Below are positions 11,400 through 22,780 of a DNA stretch of 52,988 nucleotides, one piece after another (the first letter of the stretch is position 1; the number at the start of each line of letters is the position of its first letter). The notes under the pieces were generated by a model. That model was not told where the DNA came from and ran no database searches. It saw only the letters and a list, made by a program, of their open reading frames with translations. A program made the translations under genes and the position numbers. Source of the DNA: Purshia tridentata (Eukaryota > Streptophyta > Magnoliopsida > Rosales > Rosaceae); contig QANT01003686.1 of the NCBI GenBank assembly GCA_003254885.1, forward strand, positions 1-52,988. The letters are read 5' to 3'.

Positions 11400-14380
11400 T
11401 TCAACCTTCTTGTCTTCTCTTTGACATCAACCTTCTTTGATCTACTAGCTACAAACATATTATATATACAGAGGAAGAGAAAGACAGAGAGAGAGAATAG
11501 AGAAAAGAATGAAATGGTATTGTAGAATGTAGACTGTCTCTGTATATATATATATAGGGGCTTTTAGAAGGAGAGGGGTTTGATTTCTTGCCATGTACAG
11601 TAAGATGTAGTAGTTAATGCACTTTCCTTTTAACAAAATCCTATGGGGATTCCAATTTTTAATCCTATATGGGAAATTAATTAATTCCATCGATATTGTG
11701 ATTGACCATCATCACCGCCACTCCAAGCGCCATGGCATTATGCACCTTTTCTACCCCTTACCTTTTGCCTTCTCTTTTGCTGAAAAATCAAAAACGAAAT
11801 AATAATATTCTCTAAATCTTGGGTTACCAATTAAAGAAAAATTAATTAAAAAATATTTGTCAATGAGAATTTTCTTTTTTGACTTAGAGTACGTACTGGG
11901 ATTTTGTTTTGACTGAACTAATTCTATTAAACTCAAGCAAGGAAAACGAACAAGAGTTGAGGAGAGCGACATTGTTATGTCGCAAACCAACGCTATTATG
12001 ATGCTTGAGTTATGAGTTTTAACTAGTTATGATCTTAAAATACAAAATGTTTACTAGTTATGAGTTTTAACAACTCAAGTAATATAAAACTCGTTATAAT
12101 AGTCCATATATAAAATTGGACCGAATTATCAACTTTACCCGAGTGGGTTGTGGCCCAACCGAGGCCTTAGGCAATTTTAGGTTCAATTTTCTTTATAGAA
12201 GAAAAAAATTCATACCATATCTTATAGATGGTTTAATTTTGGTAAATCAATTATGATTAGTAGTATATATACCTTATATTTCCACCAAATGAACCTCTCA
12301 TATTTGGCATAAGATTCGAATGGAGATAGTGATAGTTACAAACAGGAATATATAGAGAATAGTGAATAGTGAATAGACTAGTGTTTTAGGTCTCCCTAGA
12401 TATCTCTTATGCACCCACATACATGTACATACATTTTACATATATGTAATGTAAGATGGGTGACATGAAAGAGTACTTGCTTTTCCAAGCTAGATATATA
12501 GCTAGGTAACTAGGGCTGGCTAATACATATAAAGCAGGGGTTGAACGAAATGAATTATGGTTTTTTCCTTGGCCTGTTTCTAGGGCTGGCCAGGTTTTTG
12601 TCGGATGCCTTTGCCATTATTCACACCCAAATTAGCCAACTCTAATTAACCTCCAGTATATTAGCTAGCTTATTGTACTTGCTAGCTAGTGTATATTTCC
12701 TTTCCTTCAACCTAATTTAAAACCAAACAATATAAACAAGTGGTGGATATGTATTCTTCTAGCAGATCGAGACCATTATGCACGTGACAATTACATATAT
12801 GCCTATCTTCCTCTACTTAATTAAATTACTTTAGAGCATACATATAGTAATATCGCATATATATATATAGCATATGCATGCACTTTTTCAACTTTTTTAT
12901 AGGTCAAAGGTCGATCAACCCTATCAAGCTAGGTAGGTGGCTAACATGATGATGATCGCTGATCGTGGTTCCTAATCAATCCATTGTCCAACATATTCAT
13001 TTTCCACATGTATGTTTCAACGGATGGGACAAATTAATATTGGACTCAAATTGGACAGTCCAGCTGCATGCGAAATCCTGCATGTAGACCCATTTAATGG
13101 TCGGTCCATGTCCATTCCATCTAACATAAGATGATAGGCTCCATTTACGCCGAGGTTTTGGAAAATTGGAAATGAAATTGCTGCACATTTCTCGTGATGA
13201 TAATGATGTTGATGATGATCATCCATCTAGGTCTTTTAAGACGTGCTTAATTTGTCTTCCTCGAAAATACTTCAAACTCACTTTTATGTCAATGTCGTGG
13301 TATCGAATGCGATGTGATAAATTTGGTTATGCGCATGCATGCATGCCAAACATCCTTTATAGTTGAAGATCATGCAAAGCTCCACATGGGATGACTTGTA
13401 CAATCCGTGCACTGTGTATTTATTCCGATCCACAGAGAGAGAGAGAGACCAATAGGGTAAGTCCCCAAAAAGACGAAAAAAGGGAGAGACTAGAAGGGTG
13501 ACTCACTCTTTGACTCAATTTGCTTAGGGTAGTGAAGCTGAGACATGATGGATGGAGGGTCCCTAGCTCTTTGGTTGTATTCTTACTTTTTAGCTGATGT
13601 ATATCAATCAATAGTGGTCGACATTTTTATAAAATAGAAAGGAAAAACCTCTCGTAATCGTGATCCACTCATGAAAAAAGTGGTTTACTTATATAATGTT
13701 GTTCAAAGAAAAGTGTTCAATTTTTTTCCATGCAGTGGCAAGATCATATAGAATATTGGATAAAGTAGTGACCAGGTTGTAAGAAACAAATGATGGTGTT
13801 CCTGAATTTTTGACTTAATCCTAATAATTAGAAGAAAAAAAAAGTTGCTGTATAATATGACCCAATTGATGTATGCCACATTGCTGCTAGTGATCTTTTC
13901 ACAATGATTTTGTTGCGTGTGAATTGATCGATCAGTTGTCAAAATCATCTACAGGTATTCTACTTTTTAAGTGTAAAGAGAGCAAGAGACCAATATGCCT
14001 TGCTAAGAATTGTTTTGGTCATCCTCATCCTAATTTTGGTGGGTCGTTTTGTTCCACTAGTTTTGATAATTAAGCTTATATATAATATTATAGGCTTTGG
14101 GCCAGATGATCTTCCAACTGGTGCGCAGTTTCTACACAAATTAATTAATTCGTTAAATATTGTAATAGCACAAACAATATTGTAGTTTTGTTTCCTGAGT
14201 AGAACAGTGCAGTGATAAAAATGAAGAAAATATAAAGAAGGCAGTTAATTCAGAATGTCTCAACCCTCTTGAGTCTTGAATGGAAACAGTGGACAATCCC
14301 TTGCCCAAAATAATTAATTATTGGTTTCTACAGAATGATCTGATAACATGTACATACTTTAATGAATTATTCATCTTCAT
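11400..14380. other. intergenic region upstream of MIR160 and downstream of NMNAT
   Basis: No coding exon recognised. It should hold the MIR160 promoter (minus-strand direction) and, near 14.3 kb, the NMNAT 3' UTR. A short GA microsatellite is at about 13433-13449. Confidence 0.5.
11542..11556 (-). promoter_or_regulatory. possible TATA box for the MIR160 primary transcript
   Basis: CCCC followed by an alternating TATATATATATA run on the minus strand, about 175 bp upstream of the hairpin. Plant MIR promoters usually have a TATA box, but alternating AT tracts are common here, so this is tentative. Confidence 0.35.
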
Positions 14381-14382
14381 CT

Positions 14383-17224
14383 TCATGTGTCATTCGAGTT
14401 CAAGTACAGATGCTGTTCTCTAATATAATCAATTACTTCATCTGCAGTCAGATATTTTATTGACAAGCCTCTTGAAATGCAATCCCTGAAATACATTGTA
14501 AATTGTCAATTCAACTCTCCTTAATATTATTGTCAATTATTGTCAAGAAACAGATTGCCTTTACCTTACTCTTGTTGAGCTTATTTGGTTTGGTACAAGT
14601 TCATTTACGATTCTTATGTTACCCTGTAATAAAAAATATTTGATCAAGGAGTTACCAAGGACCAAACGGACGAGAAAATTCCTAAATTTGACTAATATTA
14701 GAATTATATATAAGCTGAAAAACACTGACAAATCGTGACATGAGGTTACCCTGTTATCGTTCAAAATTTTGTCATTTGAGATAATTTTCTCAACATCTTG
14801 TCCATCCCTGCGAATGCAAGCCACCCCAAAATCTCTGCATATGGCCCTGACCTGATAAATAAAGACAATTATGGCGAATTACCATCTGCTTGGACCAGCA
14901 ACCGACTAATTCAAAAGGTTTTAAACCCTACCCCATTATTACTTGATATTACACAACACGGATCCCCCAAACGCTTAGTTGATTTCCAGTCAAACAATGT
15001 GCAACTCAATTCATGTGTAATTGTTGAACATTTTAAACAAATTTTCTCCTAAGAATTATTTGCCACCTTTTGATGCTAACAGCCCTTTTACGTATTTATA
15101 AGTTACTGAATCAGAATATAGTAAAAGTCTCTTGAGGAGGTCATTGTAATCTATAGTAACACAGTAAAATGAGATGGTTATATTATAAGCATCAACCACA
15201 TATCACCACTATACTATAAGGTTATAGAGATACCTGCTCAGGAATCCAAAATCCAGGAATGCCAAAAGAGTGGACTAGATCAGAACCACAGACAAGCATG
15301 CACTTAAGGGTATCTACCAAGAGCAGGACAATAGAAGTTAATCATATTGTCTCAAATTAACAATGAAGAAGTGAACTGTAAACCAGGTTCAGAAATGGTC
15401 ATGCAATCAAATTGAATGTACAAAGTCATTAAAAAGAAATTGATTATCAGTTTTCAGCTTATCTATGGAATAAGAGTCTTTTCAGCTAACATATGGTAAA
15501 AGTGAGAGTGAATTGAGAGGAAGTGTCCAGAAAAGAAATCCCTTAATCTAAACTGGGTTTCAAGTAGCAATATAGAAGTCTCCTGACAAACTTTCTATAA
15601 TATTATAGCCAAAGTTTTGGGCAAGAATTTTATTGGCATGTGTGCTTTGCAGCTATTCCTGTTTATAAGCATAGATATAAAAAGCAAGCTGTGTGAGGAT
15701 AAATCATAATTATGCAGCTCAATTCCTCAACGGCAAATAAGAAATAATAGTTTTGCAAATCTTACCACTGGGAATCAGCCCAGACTCAGACAAGGAACCC
15801 TTGACTCTAGACAATACAGTTAAAGAGCGTTGGAAGGTACTTTGTCTTGCCTGTAAATATTGGTATAAAAATCCATATATAATTACACAGAATGCTAGTG
15901 GTAGTAAATAAATAATTCAGGGTACTGCAGAAAGAAAAATTATCTAAAATTCCAGAGAATCTGTGCAGTGCAGCTTCGGAGAGAGAGAGAGATACCTCCC
16001 ATTCATCAACCATTATAAATGATGAACTTTTGCAGGCTAGATGACACAACTGTACACGATGTTCAGCAGATATAAGGCCCTGCATAGCCATCCACGTAAC
16101 TGCTTTGTCAGACCATGTCAGTGTGTGGCAACTTAGGGATATGTTATATCTGATAACTGATATAGCTATAGCACTTTATGAGGCAGAAAGAGCGGTTAAA
16201 CTTAAACATCAGAATAATGTCAACAAACTCATCCAAGTAATCAATGCAATAACAAAATGGAACAACTGTATTGCTTCATCAACCCCAATTACAAGGGGTC
16301 TTGGAAGAATTTGAGATACATGACTGCCTTCCTAATGTAGCCTCATCCCAGAACTTTTTTAGACCTTCTGTGCTATTGTGTACATCTATCCATTTTCTAA
16401 TGAAAGCTCTTCCTATGCCTACAAAGATGCTATTAAGTTTACATACCCTCTTGTTGTATGCATCATTAACAGGTGAAATATAACCTCCCATAACACAAAA
16501 GCCCTCTGAATTCAGTGCATCTCTCGCCAGCTCTGTATGCAACAGCAAAATTGATCAAAATATAAATTAGATCTGTAATTTCCAGGGAAAATTGATTTAA
16601 GGAACATGAAGTTGTAGGTACAAAGTAGCCACTGCTACTAAATATTACTACTTTCTCATGATTACTAACACAGGACAGTCCCATCAAAGTAGCATAAGTT
16701 GCAACCAGTAAATGAAATGAATGAACTATCCATAAGATGAATTGAGTTCATGCAGAATTAGAAAGAAATTAAGTTCTTGCAACAACTTACCCAACATTCG
16801 TAAATGCATATAAGTAGGAGGATTGAAACTTCCAGTTGCAACTAGAACCACGTATTTCTTGTCCCTAGTTTAGAGATAGAGAGTTAACATATTTTCAAGA
16901 AAAACACCTTATAGTATGAACATGTCAACCTTAATTTGCAATTTTTCTGGAAATTAAGATGTAATGCTTCTAAATATAATAGATAGGAGTAGTTAAGTTA
17001 CTGATGAAATTTAACAGAGAAAAGAAAATGATAAAAATGAAACTTAATTGTACTATAATTCAAGCTAAATCCATTCCTTGAAAGCCACACATATTCAATT
17101 AATTCAATAGTAACAAACAAAAGCAAGAAAGAGCAATATATATAGAATTGACAAGGTGAACTTACTTGTCTTCGTGATTAACCAAATGCAGAGCTAATTT
17201 ACTAAGAGGCAGAGGGATGTCCAT
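14383..17224 (-). CDS. NMNAT: nicotinamide mononucleotide adenylyltransferase (NMNAT)
   Basis: Nine coding exons: 17224..17166, 16864..16791, 16532..16447, 16079..15996, 15850..15766, 15313..15234, 14851..14750, 14623..14565, 14485..14383. All junctions are GT-AG and the sum is 732 nt, giving 243 residues, close to the single Arabidopsis NMNAT (At5g55810). The enzyme joins NMN or nicotinate mononucleotide with ATP to make NAD+ or its acid form. The nucleotidyl-transferase motif GSFNPPTYMH is at 31-40 and the C-terminal phosphate-binding ISSTRVR at 204-210. GGYISPVND and VDEWE are also typical. A 3' splice site (TTTTTTCAG) lies six bases before the ATG, so there is a 5' UTR intron. The upstream leader exon is probably at about 18148-18250 (donor CTG|GTATTT), less likely at 17640-17760. 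Confidence 0.95.
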
Positions 17225-17491
17225 GGCACCTGAAAAAATTGAAAAGTATATCAACCAAATGTAACCAAAAAGAGTTAATGCCTTGTTGACAGAAACTGAT
17301 CCCCGGGAATGTTTAATTGGTTTCTATCAAATTCCGAGAAACAGCAAATGCCAGTGTTCGTGTCGGCCTTAACTTGTAATTTGAGCAGTATCCTCAATTA
17401 CAGGAGTGCTTAACAACCCCTTCTGTTAGTTCAGCCTATTCATTTTGAAGTTAGAAGCAACTACTCACTCGAATACAACGAAATTAATTAG

Positions 17492-17522
<31 letters not shown>

Positions 17523-18731
17523 AGAAGCCCAAATGAAAATATAAACAGATAAGCCAAACCCAGAATAGAAAATTGGCAAACATATAAAAAATGAATACAA
17601 TTTTGAGATTGGTGAACTAAATAAAGGTCCCTTTTTTAGCCACCTGGACCTGGTACAGGGGTACTTCCTACCCGTCCTCTCGTCGATGAAGGTCAAGGAG
17701 TCCCCGAGGTTGCGATGGGACCGAAGAAGCCGAGACGCAGAGTGGGCTTATGCTCGATTGGTTCGAAAGATGTGGCAGATAGGTGGGCTGAGATTTGACT
17801 GCCAAATAAACAAAAGAGAAGACAGTTTTCAGAGCCAAGTCTTTATTTTAGTTTTGTTTTTGTATTGGTTTCTTTCTTAAATTTATTAGTTTTCTCGGTG
17901 TTTTCAGACGCAAGTGGTTTTTGGTCTCACCATTCGAAACGAAACTTGATACACGTAGTCTTTTGGGTATCAAAATATTATAATAAAAGAATTATAAAAA
18001 ATATAAATAGCTAAACAATAGTATTAATTGTCATTCATAAATAATATTCATCAAACATATTAAATTCAACACTAAAATTAATCCAATTTCAACCCAAAAT
18101 GACATATAACTCAGCCAAATCTAATGAAGATAGAGAAAAAAAAATACCAGTTTGCCGCCGAGATGAGGTAAGAATGAATGGGTTGTTGCCGAAACTCTCC
18201 TCCACGTCTATGGGCTGCTGTCTGCCGATCAGTACATTCGATTTCTTCGCACTTTGATGGAGAGAACAGAGAGATACCGTGAACTGGAGTTTCTGAATGG
18301 TAAAGGTGTGAGTTTTAATTTTAAGTTAATTAAACTCAGCTCAAAACGATGTCGTGTGAGTTTTCAGACGCCTCGTCTCAAATCGCGCCTTGAGGCGCGC
18401 CTGACGCGAGTATTTGAAAACGCTGAATTACTTTTTTGCTAATTTAAAATCACTGACACGGCAAAGAGAATGCGAAAAAGTCTGATACTTTTGTCTTTTT
18501 TGGTGAATGAATAAAAAAGTTTCATACTTTGTCCAATAATAATGCTAACTTTGTTTCCTAAGCTTTGGGCCTCTGGCACTCTGCTAAGATAATGGCGGAC
18601 TCCACAAGGCTCTCCATGGCGTCTTGTGCTGTTGTTTTACTCAAGGACTCTGCCGTCCTCCCATGCCTTCAAAACTGCCATAGCATTAGCCCTGCGCATC
18701 CGTCTTCCTTGCCATCATCATCATCATCATC
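17225..18731. other. divergent intergenic region between NMNAT and the PRUNE-like gene
   Basis: Holds the NMNAT 5' UTR intron and leader exon (minus strand) and the leader of the PRUNE-like gene (plus strand). A run of about 29 A at 17492-17520 and a GC-rich island at about 17640-17790 stand out. Both genes probably share promoter sequence in 17.9-18.6 kb. I see no clear TATA box. Confidence 0.5.
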
Positions 18732-18735
18732 ATGA
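18592..18735 (+). other. upstream ORF overlapping the PRUNE-like start codon
   Basis: The first ATG of the presumed leader (18592) opens a 47-codon reading frame beginning MADSTRLSMASC and ending in a serine run. Its TGA (18733-18735) overlaps the main ATG (18732-18734) as ATGA. It could be a translational uORF. Alternatively it is the original N terminus, thrown out of frame near the TCA repeat. The sequence alone does not decide. Confidence 0.5.
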
Positions 18736-21700
18736 GTCCCAGCCCCAGAGCAGTTGCGCAGCCGGACCAGGTCACCCTGAAGCTCACTTCCTCAGTAGCT
18801 CCTTATCCTTTTCATTTCTTCTTTGAATTTATATTGAAACTGTGCCCAAAACATTATGCAGGGACCATACAGTCGTGCAAGAGAGAACCCACTCTTCAAT
18901 GGTTTGATAAGAGCTGAGGATGGGGCTCCTCCTACCTTTGATTTTCAAGCAATCCCTGGCAGCCGGAACATTTCTAGGACCATGTCAGATATGGGTCACA
19001 CAAGACAAGCACAAGATTCGTTGTCATGTGTCGGTCTTGAACCCTTTGAAAGGTCACAAATTGGTAAAACAGGTTCATTTACATTCAGGAATGTGCAGTC
19101 AGGTTTTAGCTTTGACTTGGGGGACTCAAATGTGCTCATTGAAGCAAATAATAAGCACCATTCTCCAATTGGTCTAACAACAAGTCCCACAATTTCAAAA
19201 TCATTTAGTGTGAATAAAAGGAAAGAAAACCTGTCCACAGTTCCACTTCCTCAGTCTGCAGCATCATTTTATAACGGGGACTCACCACAGTTTGAAATTA
19301 TTGAATCGTGTCCAAGCATTTACAGGCTTAATTTATTTCTCAAAGCCACGAGGGATGAAGTTAATGCTGGCATCCCAGGAAGGTTCTTACATGCTGTAAT
19401 GGCTCAAGATGTCCATGGTAATGCCTTCCTTTTATTGTCCTTAATTTGCAAGTTTTCTTTTCTTTCCTAAATTTCTGTATCATTGCTTCTGAAATTCTCA
19501 TAAATAGAAATGAGACCACATTGTACATTTATACTCCAATGATACTTTCAAAACTTATGGCATTATGACAAGGCATTGTGTTGTGCCCTGAATATCCCAA
19601 AAAGTTCATTGGAAAAGAATAAACTTGTTAGAAGGTCAATGTGTTTTTTATCATGTGGCAGCCATTGTGAACTGATGTCAGACTTCTCATTTTATCACTC
19701 TTTGACAATTTACAGATGTTGGATCCATTGCTTCAACCATCGCCTATGCCTTCTACCTGAATGAAACACGTAAATTTGACCAATTCTGCACAGTGCCTGT
19801 CATCAACATGAAGAGGTCGGACATAAGTTCTCGAGTTGAAGTCAAATGGTTGCTCGATTCTTGTCAAATTGATCAGTCGTCTTTAATTTTTGTAGATGAG
19901 GTATGTTCAATTGACTGGTCTTAATATGGAACAGCTATATTGTTGGGTCATATGTGAATCATGTGGGTTTGACTTATTTAGAGTTTTCTTTTTTTATATT
20001 TCATGCCTTTTACCAGTGAGTGGTTAGGGCTTGAAATATAAGTTTTCAATTATAGCATGCCTATTCAACTGATACACTTACCCTCGATCATCAAATGTTG
20101 AGCAGATCGATCTGTCATATTATGATCTATTTGGGAGTCTTAAACTGGTTCTACTAAATGGCAACAAGCTCCCAACCAAGCAAGAGGTAATATTTAATTT
20201 GAAAATCTGGATACGCTTGTAATTTTAACCATGGGAAATTATTAATATTTGTGTCTTAAACAGGCATTGAAAGAGGCAGTAGTTGAAATTTTCAATTGCA
20301 AAAAGGTGCTCTGCTGAACTTAGTGTGGTCTACTTTTAAGCTTGCTAATTCCCGACACTTTCAATTTTTTTCCAAAATGCCTATTTTAAGAATTATTTAT
20401 TTATTTATTAACACCTATTTAAGATCTCTAGCTCTCTTTTTACAGGGTGAATCTGTGTATCCCTGGGTTGAGACTGTTACCATGGAAGAGGTACGAGTTT
20501 AGAATTTAGATTGGGTATAGGTATATCCTCTGATTCCTATTTTATTTATCAATCTTATTATGAAGGATTGAAAACTATTTATTACTATCTTATCAGCTTA
20601 CTTTGTCCCTATTGTTCTTACCATGAATGAATATGCTGATTATATTTCTATAAGAAACAGGACAGCTCATGCTGTACACTTGTTGCTGAGAAGTTTGCAG
20701 TGACTTCACCTGAGATGTTGGCTGGACAAGGATTCAGCAGACTTTTGGTACCTTCCCTTTTTCCCCATTTCTTGCTATAATATGTGAATTTCTTATTTCC
20801 TGATTTAAAAGACCTACTTGGTGTACATTCTAGCACTACTATCTGCTTTCTCTCTTTGCTCCTTCCCCCACCATATACTCCCTGTATTTCCTTGATATTT
20901 TATAACCCCATTGCCTTACATTACATTTTTTTTTTCTCTGGAATTCCTGTTTTCTTGCAGTTAGCTGCCATCCTCTTAGATTCTGCAAACTTGTGTAGTC
21001 CTCACTGTTCCTCCAAAGATAAGTACATGACTGCACTGTTAATCCATGGTGCTGGTCGCTTTGGATGCAATGGTCTTTACCAGTTACGTATGTATTTTAT
21101 CCTTTACTCGCCTATGCATCCTTTTGATTTACTTTGTTCTCAAAACTTTTTCCACTAAATTTAATTTATGACTTTCAGTGAGATACAAAATGTATGATGT
21201 ATCTGATCTCAAAGTATCTGATATACTGCGCAAGGATTTCAAAAAGTGGACCAGAGTAGGTGGTAAGCCGGACACTGCTGCTTCTAGATTAATAATATCA
21301 CAAATCGGGATGAGTTCTATTGGAATGTCAGTTGCACAACTTCTTGATCATGAGGATACCTCAGTGCGCGAAATTAAATATTTTCAACGTAAGCAACTAA
21401 TCTTATTTTATTGTCATCATAGCTGTTGTTTCCTGTTATATCAAAGATTTACTCCCTTAAGAACTATAGTTGTTGGCTTGCACAACCATTAAGTTACTTG
21501 CCCTACTTTTAATTTAGTCTCTGTTTTTTGGTTTTTGTGTTTTTTTTTTTCCTTTCATTTTATTCTTCCTTCTTTTTCTGAATTTCAGAGGTGGAGAAAC
21601 TTCGGCTTCTCATGATTGTTTCTGGGTATTATGATGCAAAAAGGAACTTCAAGGTTAGAAACATGCTTGTATTTGACATTTTCTCTTTTTTGTATTGTGT

Positions 21701-22273
21701 TTGGTGTCAAAAATTCTGCTTCTCGGTGTAACCTTTTTCCTTGTGGAGTTCAGGAGTAAAAAGAGACTGGCCCAAATTGATCCATCTCAAACAGGGTTTG
21801 AATTGGCCAGGGGTTTTCTCTTATGTTTTTATTGTCTCACTTTCTGTAGATTTTTATTATTGTATGGTAAAGGCTCTGACATTACTCCATATATCTGGTG
21901 TAATTTAGAGAGAGATCCTAGTGTCTGCTGAGTCTGTGGACCTCATGAAGAATCTGCTGTTTTTCTTCAATTCAAGTACTTCCCAACTGCCTCTCAAAGT
22001 TCTCCATCAACCAGGTAAGAATTACTGCAAAGTTACGCAGACCATGAACTTCAGTTTCTGTTTGTTGTTTTCAACTGCTACAGCGCGTGTGTTTTCATCG
22101 TAGAGGATTTCATTGATTAATTGCATTATCACTTGGGGATATAATTAAAACTACCTCATGGTGCTCATGTAGGTCTTGGAGAGGAGATGCAAGCATTTGA
22201 AATTGACAAGATCACATCAAGAAAAACCATTGAGCGCCTCTTGGAAGAATTTGGTGGGACTTCAAAAGGCTAA
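18732..22273 (+). CDS. PRUNE1/PPX1-like DHH-family protein, catalytic motifs degenerate
   Basis: Twelve exons: 18732..18770, 18862..19417, 19716..19900, 20106..20186, 20264..20305, 20446..20490, 20661..20747, 20961..21087, 21179..21388, 21589..21653, 21909..22014, 22173..22273, giving 547 residues. The fold matches human PRUNE1 and yeast exopolyphosphatase over about residues 175-540 (DHH domain, then the DHHA2 domain with a LRKDFKKW segment). The unique N terminus (1-170) is Ser/Asn-rich and probably disordered. Motif II (VDEIDL, 258-263) and the later LLDSANL (350-356) are kept. The first catalytic Asp pair reads DVGS (199-202) and the DHH position reads LLNGN (276-280). Polyphosphatase or phosphodiesterase activity is therefore doubtful and a regulatory role is possible. 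The start is uncertain: the first donor (GTCACC) is weak and a uORF overlaps the ATG. Confidence 0.85.
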
Positions 22274-22780
22274 TATGAATTCCTGACCTCAAAAATTATT
22301 CAGAGACAATGGTTATCGAGTATGTGGCTAAATTGAAAGTAGTGAAGGATTGGTTACAAGTGGTGAAAAAAGATTTACGTAAGATATAATTTTATCATGG
22401 CTGTTCAAATTGAAAGGTATCTTTGAGGCACAACTCAAATGAATCTGCTTTAAAACAAAAAACAGAAATGGATTGTATATTCAAATTGAATTGTAAACCT
22501 TTATAGGCATGTGCAGTATATATTGTAAGTTTTAATTAGATGAACCTGTAATGACGAGATTGAATTAGAAATTTAATTCCTAATTCAATTCTGAAAGCTT
22601 GCCCTCTGCAATCTATAGCAACACTTACGAATTATAAAGTTTAATTTCCCTGACTGGAGATTAAAAAGCTTTTGATTGTGGAAAAAAGCTCCAACATTAC
22701 AGGTGATCATAAAATATGTTTTATTGAGACATAAATTTAAATGCCTTGTAATTATTTATTCTCTAATTAAAAGAGTATCT

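Noticed and set aside
11113..11424. Overlapping ORFs on both strands near 11.3 kb
   Set aside because: They are explained by the MIR160 hairpin, and the peptides show no conserved features.
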